Shown: one piece after another, positions 56,800-64,000 of the stretch
Numbering within the stretch: position 1 is the first letter of the stretch
Layout of the letters: each line of letters opens with the position of its first letter
Origin: Psychrobacter sp. TAE2020
GTDB taxonomy: Bacteria; Pseudomonadota; Gammaproteobacteria; Pseudomonadales; Moraxellaceae
NCBI RefSeq assembly: GCF_018919485.1
Contig: NZ_JAHLMU010000001.1
Coordinates: 1,963,017 to 2,027,016, forward strand
Length of the DNA stretch: 64,000 nt
Reading direction: 5' to 3'
Made by a program: the position numbers and the translations under genes
The notes under the pieces: model-generated
The model's database searches: none
What the model saw: only the letters and a program-made list of their open reading frames with translations
Told to the model about the DNA's origin: nothing

Positions 56800-57411
56800 A
56801 TGTCTAACCTCGCCCCTGCCACCCTACTTGAATTGGCTGGCGGTCAGTTTAATAAACTAGACTGGTCAAACTGTGCTCTAGTATTGATCGATTTTCAGAA
56901 TGAATATGTGGACGGTGCCATGCCTCTAGGAGAGCTAGGCGCTGCTGCTACTGCTAATGCACGTTTGCTACTGCACAAAGCTAGAGACCATGCTGTGCCT
57001 ATTTTTCATATTGCCCATCACGGCGCAGCTAACGGCAATGTTTTTGACCCTTTATCCGCGAACGTAGCTATTGTTGATAGTTTGCAGCCACTAGATAGTG
57101 AAAAAACTATTACTAAGCAGCACCCTAATGCTTTTTATGATACTGCGCTACAGAGCCTTATTGAAGCTACTGGTAAGCAACAGATTATCTTTGCCGGCTT
57201 TATGAGTCATATGTGCATCAGCTCTAGTGTAAGAGCCGCTTTTGACTTAGGTTTTGAAAGTTTTGTTTGTCATGATGCTTGTGCCACTCGCGACTTGCCT
57301 AATGTTAGAGGAGAAACTATCGCTGCCAATATCGTCCACGATACCGCTATGGCGGCGCTACAAGATCGGTTTGCAGCCTTAGTAGCCACTGATGACTTGG
57401 TTAATAACTAG
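56800..57411 (+). CDS. Isochorismatase-family cysteine hydrolase
   Basis: 203 residues. The cysteine-hydrolase triad is visible: Asp31 (ALVLIDFQNEY), Lys106 (KTITKQHPNAFYDT) and Cys139 (AGFMSHMCISSS), with HDACATRD downstream. The family includes nicotinamidases, N-carbamoylsarcosine amidases and isochorismatases; no siderophore genes are near, so an amidohydrolase is more likely. ATG 56800 has TGGAGA upstream. It stands before pepA. Confidence 0.87.
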   Translation: MSNLAPATLLELAGGQFNKLDWSNCALVLIDFQNEYVDGAMPLGELGAAATANARLLLHKARDHAVPIFHIAHHGAANGNVFDPLSANVAIVDSLQPLDSEKTITKQHPNAFYDTALQSLIEATGKQQIIFAGFMSHMCISSSVRAAFDLGFESFVCHDACATRDLPNVRGETIAANIVHDTAMAALQDRFAALVATDDLVNN

Positions 57412-57565
57412 GATGTGACTCGCCATAATGGTCGCAGTGTGCAACAGAGACGTTCAAAATCATTACCTAACCCTTGCTGACTGCGCACTGCTGTTTTGAT
57501 ATGCTACACTGCCGTAATTGCTTAACTAGCATAAAAATCAAACATTCTAATAAGGACAATAATAG

Positions 57566-59203
57566 ATGAATATTAAACTAACTGATTATTTACCAAAAAC
57601 TCATACCCAAAAAATACTAAAAAAAGAAGCCAATGATAAAGACTCAGCTTGCTTAGTAGTATTAGTTGACGATAAGAAAAATATCTTAGCTCAAGCTACG
57701 CTAAGTGATTATCAACAACGTATTGAGCAACTAATCGAAGTATCTCATTTCACTGGTAAAGCTTGCGAAACAGTCGCTGATTATGCTTTAGCTGGTGATA
57801 AAAAAACCACTAAACAAAACCCATTACAATTGCTATTAGTAGGCGTAGGTAATGTTGATAAGCTTGACAACGCAGCGCTACAAAAAATCGCTAACACTAT
57901 TTATCAAAGCACGCAAAAGCGAGTAACTTCTATTACTGTTGCTTTGGCTGATAGCTTACAAGATAGTGAGTTCGGTCAATTTGCTCTCAATCTATTAGCC
58001 GCTACTTACCGTTTTGACAAGTACAAGTCAGAAAAAGCAACGCCCGTGTTAACCGATATCTATCTGCTGGCTGATGCTGCTTTGCAGCCTGCGCTAGACT
58101 TTGCGCAAGCCGTATTCGCTGGTCAAACCTTGACTCGTGATGTGGCTAATGAGCCGGGTAATATTTGTTTCCCAGCTTATATGGCAGAGCAAGCACAAGC
58201 CTTAGCCAAAGAGCATTCTGATGTGTTAAAGGTGACGGTATTAGGTGAAGCTGAGATGCAAGCTTTAGGTATGGGCTGCTTTTTGTCAGTGTCACAAGGC
58301 TCTACTAAAGAGGGTCAGCTGGTCATCATGGAGTATCAAGGCAAGTCAAAATTCAGTGCAAAAGCTACTCCTAACAGTGCCGCAAAAGTTAGCGGCAGCC
58401 TCAAAGCTATTGCTGATAAGCTACCACTTAAAGGCGCTGGCAAAAAAGCTAATAAAGCTGCTAGCCAAGTGGTCAACGATAATGCCCCAATCGTCCTAGT
58501 CGGTAAAGGCGTCACTTTTGACTCAGGTGGTATCTCAATCAAGCCAGGTGCGGCTATGGATGAGATGAAATTCGATATGGGCGGTTCTGCTGCGGTATTA
58601 GGTACCTTAAAAGCCTTGTGTGAAGCTCGTCTGCCTATCAACGTTGTTGGTGCGCTAGCTTGTGCTGAGAACATGCCTTCAGGTGATGCCACTCGTCCTG
58701 GTGATATCGTCACAGCTATGAATGGCAAAACAGTCGAAATTCTTAATACCGACGCTGAAGGTCGTTTAGTGCTAGCTGATACTTTATGCTATGTCCAACG
58801 CTATCAGCCAAAAGCTATCATCGATGTGGCCACTTTGACTGGGGCTTGTGTAGTGGCGCTTGGTCATGTGCGTTCAGCCGTATTCAGTAACGATGAAGAT
58901 GTGTTGTTTGCATTAGAAAACGCTAGCAATCAGTCTGGTGATTTGGTCTGGCACATGCCGATGGATGATGCTTATCAGTCGCTAATTGACTCGCCTATCG
59001 CTGATGTGCAAAACATTGGTGGTAAAGGTGCAGGGGCAACAACAGCCGCTTGCTTCTTATCGCGTTTCATTGAAGAAGGTCAAGCATGGGCGCATTTAGA
59101 CATCGCTGGTACTGCTTGGATTTCTGGTGCACAAAAAGCAGCTACTGGTCGTCCAGTGCCGCTATTTATGCAGTATCTAAAGAACGCTGCGGATATGGCA
59201 TAA
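57566..59203 (+). CDS. pepA: Leucyl aminopeptidase (M17) PepA
   Basis: Hexameric zinc aminopeptidase. 545 residues, longer than E. coli PepA (503). Catalytic domain motifs: VGKGVTFDSGGISIKPG (about 312-328), DEMKFDMGGSAAVLG and the signature NTDAEGRLVLAD (394-405). An insertion of about 45 residues, Lys/Ala/Ser rich (about 259-306), lies just before the first motif. In E. coli PepA also binds DNA in Xer recombination. Followed by holC after 6 bases. Confidence 0.93.
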   Translation: MNIKLTDYLPKTHTQKILKKEANDKDSACLVVLVDDKKNILAQATLSDYQQRIEQLIEVSHFTGKACETVADYALAGDKKTTKQNPLQLLLVGVGNVDKLDNAALQKIANTIYQSTQKRVTSITVALADSLQDSEFGQFALNLLAATYRFDKYKSEKATPVLTDIYLLADAALQPALDFAQAVFAGQTLTRDVANEPGNICFPAYMAEQAQALAKEHSDVLKVTVLGEAEMQALGMGCFLSVSQGSTKEGQLVIMEYQGKSKFSAKATPNSAAKVSGSLKAIADKLPLKGAGKKANKAASQVVNDNAPIVLVGKGVTFDSGGISIKPGAAMDEMKFDMGGSAAVLGTLKALCEARLPINVVGALACAENMPSGDATRPGDIVTAMNGKTVEILNTDAEGRLVLADTLCYVQRYQPKAIIDVATLTGACVVALGHVRSAVFSNDEDVLFALENASNQSGDLVWHMPMDDAYQSLIDSPIADVQNIGGKGAGATTAACFLSRFIEEGQAWAHLDIAGTAWISGAQKAATGRPVPLFMQYLKNAADMA

Positions 59204-59209
59204 CCGTTT

Positions 59210-59716
59210 ATGTCGACCTATCAAACTACTGTAAATAATGTGACTAATGGCAATAAGCTACCGGTTAGCTTTTATGTACTGAGTGACCATAAGGCGCAAG
59301 ATTTTTTAGGCTTTATAAGTCAGCTGGTTCAAACAGCGCTGAATAAAAGTCAGCAGTCGTTATTGTTACTAATCGATAACGAGTCTTTGCTTAATGAGCT
59401 TGATGAGGCGCTATGGTCGCAACAAGCCGTTAGCTTTATTCCCCATCAGTTATTAGTAGCTAGCTCTACTGCGCCTGCTACTGATGATTTGCTAGCGCCA
59501 GTGCTATTAGGCGATTACTTACCGAGCCAGTTTAAGGGCATTGTCCTTAATACTACTACTCGCGCGGTGAACGACTTTATGAGCACTACTAGTAACACTT
59601 TACCGACTCGTATTTTGGAGATTATCAAACCTGATACTACCAGCATGCAACAAGGTCGAGAAAAATATAAGCGCTATCAACAGTTGGGCTATGAGCTTAC
59701 TCACTTTAAAGTTTGA
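59210..59716 (+). CDS. holC: DNA polymerase III subunit chi
   Basis: 168 residues. SFYVLSDHKAQDFLGFISQLVQTAL, LLIDNESLLNELDEALWSQQAVSFIPHQL and the C-terminal RYQQLGYELTHFKV match HolC, the clamp-loader subunit that contacts SSB. It is six bases after pepA, as in E. coli. A 17-residue N-terminal extension is present. Confidence 0.86.
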   Translation: MSTYQTTVNNVTNGNKLPVSFYVLSDHKAQDFLGFISQLVQTALNKSQQSLLLLIDNESLLNELDEALWSQQAVSFIPHQLLVASSTAPATDDLLAPVLLGDYLPSQFKGIVLNTTTRAVNDFMSTTSNTLPTRILEIIKPDTTSMQQGREKYKRYQQLGYELTHFKV

Positions 59717-60056
59717 TTTTTAGCTTTTATTTTTAATGTTAACTATAAAACGCCAGTCATGGCGTTTTTTTATGGCTGAATAAAACCCCGCTAGCGCTAT
59801 TATTTGCCCAAATATTAAGCGATCAAATAATTATTTTCATTTAAAGCGGCGACAGTGATTAGAAGTTCTTAACGCTTAAATCTGGCTTATGCAGCGCAGT
59901 CCATAATGCTTTACCAGTCAAAAAATTCATTGTTCTAGTGTTCTATTGTCCTGTTGTTATAGTCATAAAGTCTAACATTAGGCTAATATCATAAAAAATG
60001 CTAATATCCCCCACTTATTACTAATGTTTATTATTGACTGAGTTATAGGGGTAAAA
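59717..60056. other. Intergenic region upstream of sstT
   Basis: 340 bases with the holC terminator at 59747-59771. The rest is presumably the sstT promoter region; nothing else is recognised. Confidence 0.55.
59747..59771 (+). terminator. Terminator of pepA-holC
   Basis: AAAACGCC-AGTCAT-GGCGTTTTTTT: an 8-bp stem with a T run. Confidence 0.92.
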
Positions 60057-61262
60057 ATGCGTTCATTGATTTCGATGTACCAGCGAATAGGGCTAGTACC
60101 CCTAATTATTGTTGGCTTAATAGTAGGTGTTTTAATTGGTTGGTTGGCACCTAGTGCTGGTATTGCCTTAGGACTATTAGGTACACTGTTCGTTGGTGCC
60201 CTAAAAGCAGTGGCACCGATATTGGTGTTTATCTTAGTGATGGCGGCTATCTGTCAGCATCGTAGTGATAGCGAAGTCTACGTCAAACCAGTGCTAATTA
60301 TGTATCTGTTCGGCACTTTTTTGGCAGCTCTAATCGCCGTAGGTGCGAGCTTCTTATTCCCTACAGAATTGGTGTTTATCAGTGGTGACGCCGTTCAGCA
60401 AATACCACCAGCGAATTTGAAAGAAGTCTTAAGCAACTTATTACTTAGCCTCGTAGCCAACCCTGTTAATGCCATCGCCAATGCCAACTATATCGGTATC
60501 TTAGCTTGGGCCATCATTATAGGCTTTGCTCTACGTCAGGCCAGCGAAACTACCCGTACTGCTGTGGTTGATTTCTCCGAAGCTATTTCACAAGTTGTAA
60601 AATGGGTCATTGCTCTAGCCCCCTTTGGCATCTTAGGCTTAGTCGCTAATACTGTTGCAGAAACTGGCTTTGCTGCCTTAGCCGGTTATGGGCGAATTTT
60701 ACTAGTGATGATTGGTTGTATGCTATTTATAGCCTTAGTGGTTAACCCCATTATTGTATTCGTAAAAACGGGTAAAAACCCTTACCCTTTAGTTTTTACT
60801 TGCTTAAGTGAGTCTGGAATTACGGCCTTCTTTACTCGCAGCTCCGCGGCTAATATTCCGGTAAACATGAATCTTGCCCAGAAGTTAGGCCTGCATGAAG
60901 AAACTTATTCGGTGACTATACCTCTTGGTGCCACTATTAATATGGCCGGTGCCGCCATTACTATTAATGTGCTCACTCTGGCGGCGGCTCATACTTTAGG
61001 TATTGAAGTTAGCTTTGCCTCCGCTTTACTATTAAGCTTAGTGGCAACTATTAGTGCTTGTGGGGCATCCGGTGTGCCCGGTGGTTCGCTACTTCTAATT
61101 CCACTTGCTGCTAGCTTGTTTAGTATCCCGAATGACATTGCCATCCAAGTGGTTGCTATAGGTTTTATCATCGGCGTAGTACAAGACTCTGCTGAGACCG
61201 CATTGAACTCCTCAACGGACGTGTTATTTACTGCCGCTGCTGACCCAAAATATGCGCGCTGA
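60057..61262 (+). CDS. sstT: Serine/threonine:Na+ symporter SstT
   Basis: 401 residues of the dicarboxylate/amino-acid:cation symporter fold, eight helices and two re-entrant loops. Conserved [19 protein letters not shown], the substrate loop [16 protein letters not shown], and [16 protein letters not shown] identify SstT. ATG 60057 has AGGGG upstream. Inner membrane. Terminator at 61306. Confidence 0.94.
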   Translation: MRSLISMYQRIGLVPLIIVGLIVGVLIGWLAPSAGIALGLLGTLFVGALKAVAPILVFILVMAAICQHRSDSEVYVKPVLIMYLFGTFLAALIAVGASFLFPTELVFISGDAVQQIPPANLKEVLSNLLLSLVANPVNAIANANYIGILAWAIIIGFALRQASETTRTAVVDFSEAISQVVKWVIALAPFGILGLVANTVAETGFAALAGYGRILLVMIGCMLFIALVVNPIIVFVKTGKNPYPLVFTCLSESGITAFFTRSSAANIPVNMNLAQKLGLHEETYSVTIPLGATINMAGAAITINVLTLAAAHTLGIEVSFASALLLSLVATISACGASGVPGGSLLLIPLAASLFSIPNDIAIQVVAIGFIIGVVQDSAETALNSSTDVLFTAAADPKYAR

Positions 61263-61305
61263 TCCCTTCTAAAGGGTGGTGACTAGATTGCGAAAATTAT
61301 AGTAA

Positions 61306-61336
61306 TAATAAAAGAGCATTTGATGCTCTTTTTTTT
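61306..61336 (+). terminator. Terminator of sstT
   Basis: AAAAGAGCAT-TTG-ATGCTCTTTTTTTT: a long stem with a T8 run. Confidence 0.92.
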
Positions 61337-61524
61337 TATCTGAATTTTGTAGAACTCTTCCTATCGTCCCGCTTAATACTGTTGTTATAAATAAAAATCA
61401 TCATATACAGTAAGGGTTTCACACTTAACAAAACAGTACATGGCAGAATGGGTGAGTGGTAAAAACGCGGTTATACTGCAGCTGTTTTAGCTCTATATCC
61501 TAGATTTTCTAAGCCTGTTAATAG

Positions 61525-61564
61525 CCTTTATTTATAGACCTTATTCATAGTCCTTATTTATAAA
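61525..61564. repeat. Short tandem repeat, three imperfect 13-14 bp units
   Basis: CCTTTATTTATAGA, CCTTATTCATAGT and CCTTATTTATAAA follow one another. It lies about 165 bases before the MFS leader ORF. Confidence 0.6.
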
Positions 61565-61729
61565 GTCGGTTTGCAGGTTCTGGTTATAGGCTGTGATTTA
61601 CCTGAGCTTTTATAGCTTTGTCTATATTAATTTTAACGCTTAACACCCTCTATTTATAAAAGACCATAATGTCTTGCTACCCTAACCATTTATGGAAAGG
61701 GGTTTTACCTATTATTAAAAGAAGTTAAC

Positions 61730-61846
61730 ATGAGCATTACTAGAAAAATGAACATTGCCAGCTTCACCTTAGCTATATCTTATATTACTCGTACCACCCA
61801 AATTACTCAGATAACTGCCATAGCGATAGGGGGGCTGATGATATGA
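61730..61846 (+). CDS. Upstream ORF of 38 residues, overlapping the MFS start
   Basis: ATG 61730 to TGA 61846. Encodes a short hydrophobic/Thr-Ile-rich peptide starting MSITRKMNIASF and ending GGLMI. An AGAAG ribosome-binding site lies upstream. Its TGA overlaps the MFS start codon as ATGA, so the two are positioned for translational coupling. It may be a leader that controls the transporter, or a chance ORF. Confidence 0.5.
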   Translation: MSITRKMNIASFTLAISYITRTTQITQITAIAIGGLMI

Positions 61847-63030
61847 GTATCAACGATCATACACTACCCAACCCTGTAATCTCCGGCTTACCTATCTGGA
61901 AGCTACTGGCTTTCACTTTGGCAGGGTTCCTAGCTATCATGACCGAAACCATGCCAGCAGGTCTATTACCACAAATAAGTGAGTCGTTGGGCGTTTCTAA
62001 AGCGCTAGCCGGTCAGCTGATAACTTTCTATGCCTTGGGCTCAGTGCTAGCGGCTATTCCCGTTATCGCTGCCACTCGCAGCTGGAACCGCAGACGGCTG
62101 TTTATGTTGGCCGTTGGTGCTTTGTTGGTATTCAATATTGTCACCACATTATCTAGCAACTATATCATTATCATAGTGGCCCGCTTCGCTGCAGGTATGG
62201 CAGCTGGAGTGATATGGGGTTTATTACCCGGTTACGTATTACGTATGGTGGCAGGTGATATGCGTGGCCGTGCCTTAGCCATTACTGGTGTAGGTCAACC
62301 TATCGCACTAGCCCTCGGCATTCCATTAGGCACTTGGTTGGGTATGTTATTTGACTGGCGTGGGGTGTTCTGGATCATGTCAGCGCTCACCTTGTTATTA
62401 TTATTGTGGATACGCTTAGCGATACCAGACTTTGCTGGTCAATCCGTTAAACAGCGCTTGCCTATTAAGCAGATTTTTTTGATGCCAGGTATCCGTCCTG
62501 TGTTAGTTACGGTGTTCGTATGGATATCGGCCCATAATTTACTCTATACTTATATCGAGCCTTTCTTGGCTTCAGTCGGGCTAGAACAGAGAGTTGATGC
62601 CGTTCTATTGCTATTCGGTATCACTGCCATGCTCGGTATTTGGCTGACTGGATTGCTCGTCGATCATTGGCTACGTGCTATGGCATTGATAGGTCTGAGC
62701 GGGTTTGCAGTAGCCGCACTAATATTAGGCTTCTCTGGCGGCTCGGCAGCGATCGTGCTAATAGGTATAGCGCTATGGGGTATTACTTTTGGCGGCGCAC
62801 CGATAATGCTACAAACCGCACTAGCAGGCGCAGCAGGTAAGAATGCAGATGTGGCGCAGTCTATGTTTGTGACTATATTTAATTTAGCAGTTGCTGGTGG
62901 TGGTATCGCCGGTGCCTTACTATTGCAACATATTGGCGCTGTATCATTCCCTTGGGCAGTGCTTGCTCTCGCCTTGATAGGCTTGTGTATAGTATGGAGC
63001 GCTAGAGTGAATGGCTTTCGAGCTAAGTAG
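61843..63030 (+). CDS. MFS drug/metabolite efflux transporter
   Basis: 395 residues with twelve predicted helices. The pattern TETMPAGLLPQISESLGVSKALAGQLIT and the motif-C-like GVGQPIALALGIPLGTWLG place it in the DHA1 group (SotB/AraJ/Bcr-like exporters). The substrate is unknown. The ATG is overlapped by the preceding small ORF; GGGGGG lies about 9 bases upstream. No regulator is adjacent. The downstream terminator is at 63111. Confidence 0.86.
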   Translation: MSINDHTLPNPVISGLPIWKLLAFTLAGFLAIMTETMPAGLLPQISESLGVSKALAGQLITFYALGSVLAAIPVIAATRSWNRRRLFMLAVGALLVFNIVTTLSSNYIIIIVARFAAGMAAGVIWGLLPGYVLRMVAGDMRGRALAITGVGQPIALALGIPLGTWLGMLFDWRGVFWIMSALTLLLLLWIRLAIPDFAGQSVKQRLPIKQIFLMPGIRPVLVTVFVWISAHNLLYTYIEPFLASVGLEQRVDAVLLLFGITAMLGIWLTGLLVDHWLRAMALIGLSGFAVAALILGFSGGSAAIVLIGIALWGITFGGAPIMLQTALAGAAGKNADVAQSMFVTIFNLAVAGGGIAGALLLQHIGAVSFPWAVLALALIGLCIVWSARVNGFRAK

Positions 63031-63110
63031 TCATGCAGGTGAGGTGGTTTTGTTATAATTCAATAGGTAGCTTGATTTAAATAGCTATTCAAAGCAATTA
63101 TTTATAAAAT

Positions 63111-63136
63111 AAAAAAGGGCCAATAAGGCCCTTTTA
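63111..63136. terminator. Bidirectional terminator between MFS and cbpM
   Basis: AAAAGGGCC-AATAA-GGCCCTTTT with A and T runs on both flanks, between convergent genes. Confidence 0.88.
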
Positions 63137-63180
63137 CTTTGGGTAAAAATAATAAACCTATGGCAAACTTAGCCACTGGC

Positions 63181-63504
63181 TTACTTTAGACTATTCACTT
63201 CTATTTCAATCATCGTCTTATCGTTATCCCATTGACGCTTATACTGACGCAGCTGCTCGACTTCCTCTAACAGCTCTAGTATCAAACCAATCGCTGGTAC
63301 GCTGGCTTCAAAGTCACGACTAAGTCGCGAAGCACGGCGCACAGTAGTGAGCTGATAACCACTAAACTGCTGACTTTCAGGAATGTCATATTCAATGATG
63401 CTTTCTTCGATTAGAGCGATTACCCATTGTGGCTCTTGACCACAAGCAGATACTAGCTCATCAAAGCTCATAATAATGTCGGTTAATTCAGGCGAGTGTT
63501 TCAT
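63181..63504 (-). CDS. cbpM: Chaperone modulator CbpM
   Basis: 107 residues. The N-terminal MerR-like motif (ISFDELVSACGQEPQWVIALIEESII) and the helix VRRASRLSRDFEASVPAIGLILELLEEVEQLR match CbpM, the inhibitor of the J-domain protein CbpA. The start is ATG 63504 with GAGGA at good spacing; a GTG 39 bases upstream is rejected. It follows cbpA in the same direction. Confidence 0.88.
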   Translation of the reverse strand: MKHSPELTDIIMSFDELVSACGQEPQWVIALIEESIIEYDIPESQQFSGYQLTTVRRASRLSRDFEASVPAIGLILELLEEVEQLRQYKRQWDNDKTMIEIEVNSLK

Positions 63505-63584
63505 ATTATTATCCTCGTTACTTTTGATATTAACGTTTTGCACTAATCTTATTGTACGCTCGTTATAGTCACTGCTAGCGATTT

Positions 63585-64000
63585 TTAACGGCTGATGCTA
63601 GTCTCAGAAAAGGCTTGTTTTAACTGCTCATAAGCCTGTTTATCGGCATCACTACTGACTTCTGGATTAACAATATTCAAGGTTAAGTATAAATCACCAG
63701 CTTGTTTAGCAGGGATACCTTTACCTTTTAGGCGCAGATTGCTACCTGACTTGCTGTTACTGGGGATACTGACACCTAGAGTTCCGCTCGGGGTAGTGAG
63801 GTTTATCTTTGCACCAAGCGCGGCTTCCCACGGAGTAATATTGACCGTTTGATAGACATTAGCGCCTTCTAAGCGAATATTATCCGCATGAGTAATTTTT
63901 ACCTTTAAGAATAAATCACCGTTTTTGCCTTTCCCACTGCCTGCGGCCCCTTGTCCGCTTAGACGGATTTGCTTACCCTCGGTAATACCTTTAGGTATTT
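63585..64000 (-). CDS. cbpA: Curved DNA-binding/J-domain protein CbpA, 3' part (5' end outside window)
   Basis: The last 137 residues before TAA 63587-63585. The visible part is DnaJ C-terminal domain: KYLKGITEGKQIRLSGQG, GDLFLKVKI, NVYQTVNITPWEAALGAKI and the second beta-domain with LRLKGKGIP. The N-terminal J domain lies beyond the right edge. It acts as a DnaK co-chaperone and nucleoid-associated protein. CbpM, its modulator, is encoded 80 bases downstream. Confidence 0.88.
   Translation of the reverse strand, partial: IPKGITEGKQIRLSGQGAAGSGKGKNGDLFLKVKITHADNIRLEGANVYQTVNITPWEAALGAKINLTTPSGTLGVSIPSNSKSGSNLRLKGKGIPAKQAGDLYLTLNIVNPEVSSDADKQAYEQLKQAFSETSISR

Larger units (their letters stand above)
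61263..61729. other. Intergenic region between sstT and the MFS leader ORF
   Basis: 467 bases with the sstT terminator (61306-61336) and three imperfect CCTTATTTATA-like units at 61525-61564. No other feature. Confidence 0.6.

Overview
The window looks like chromosomal DNA from a gammaproteobacterium of the Moraxellaceae, most likely Psychrobacter. That assignment is an inference from protein style and gene order: tpiA-secG-tRNA-rimP-nusA-infB-rbfA-truB-rpsO-pnp, pilBCD-coaE, and lptFG divergent from pepA-holC. There is no rRNA here to confirm it. I see no prophage, insertion sequence with a transposase, or CRISPR array. Most of the window is core housekeeping sequence, and the unusual material sits in intergenic DNA and in small genes.

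Layout. 1-1.2 kb: 3' part of an autotransporter gene whose linker is a (GCCAAC)22 hexamer tract. 1.4-12 kb: metabolic and stress genes (class I aldolase, EamA-type transporter, ABC exporter, alpha/beta hydrolase, AlkB, quinone-oxidoreductase-like MDR, EEP nuclease family, double GST_N protein, baeRF3 protein). 12.4-18.3 kb: oligopeptidase A with a YheV zinc ribbon, a YgjP-like metalloprotein, a very Lys/Ser/Asp/Glu-rich protein, DUF3817, DUF503 and a small exported protein. 18.3-19.1 kb: a compact transcription unit with promoter, 28-bp palindrome, Shine-Dalgarno, 36-codon membrane ORF and terminator. 19.1-23.5 kb: LysR regulator divergent from a cupin/FAD-oxidoreductase pair, then glutaminase.

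23.6-37.4 kb (minus strand): the translation/RNA-turnover block, read from tpiA down to pnp. It carries initiator tRNA-Met and tRNA-Leu(GAG). Several intrinsic terminators punctuate it, and two small hydrophilic protein genes interrupt it between truB and rpsO. 38-43.7 kb: type IV pilus pilB-pilC-pilD with coaE, convergent and overlapping with rlmB. 43.9-51.5 kb: ppnP, recN, yqgE, ruvX, a membrane protein, tusA, a methyltransferase and xerD. 51.5-53.1 kb: an accessory pocket with a Sel1-repeat protein, a 137-bp element bounded by 23-bp inverted repeats, and a 94-nt rod-like RNA fold of unknown identity. 53.1-60 kb: RsmC-like methyltransferase, lptG/lptF, isochorismatase-family hydrolase, pepA and holC. 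60-64 kb: sstT, an MFS transporter preceded by a translationally coupled 38-codon ORF, then cbpM and the 3' part of cbpA.

I consider the two best candidates for undescribed biology to be the 18.7-18.9 kb small-ORF unit and the structured RNA at 52.8 kb. All family calls were made by eye from motifs; no database search was run.
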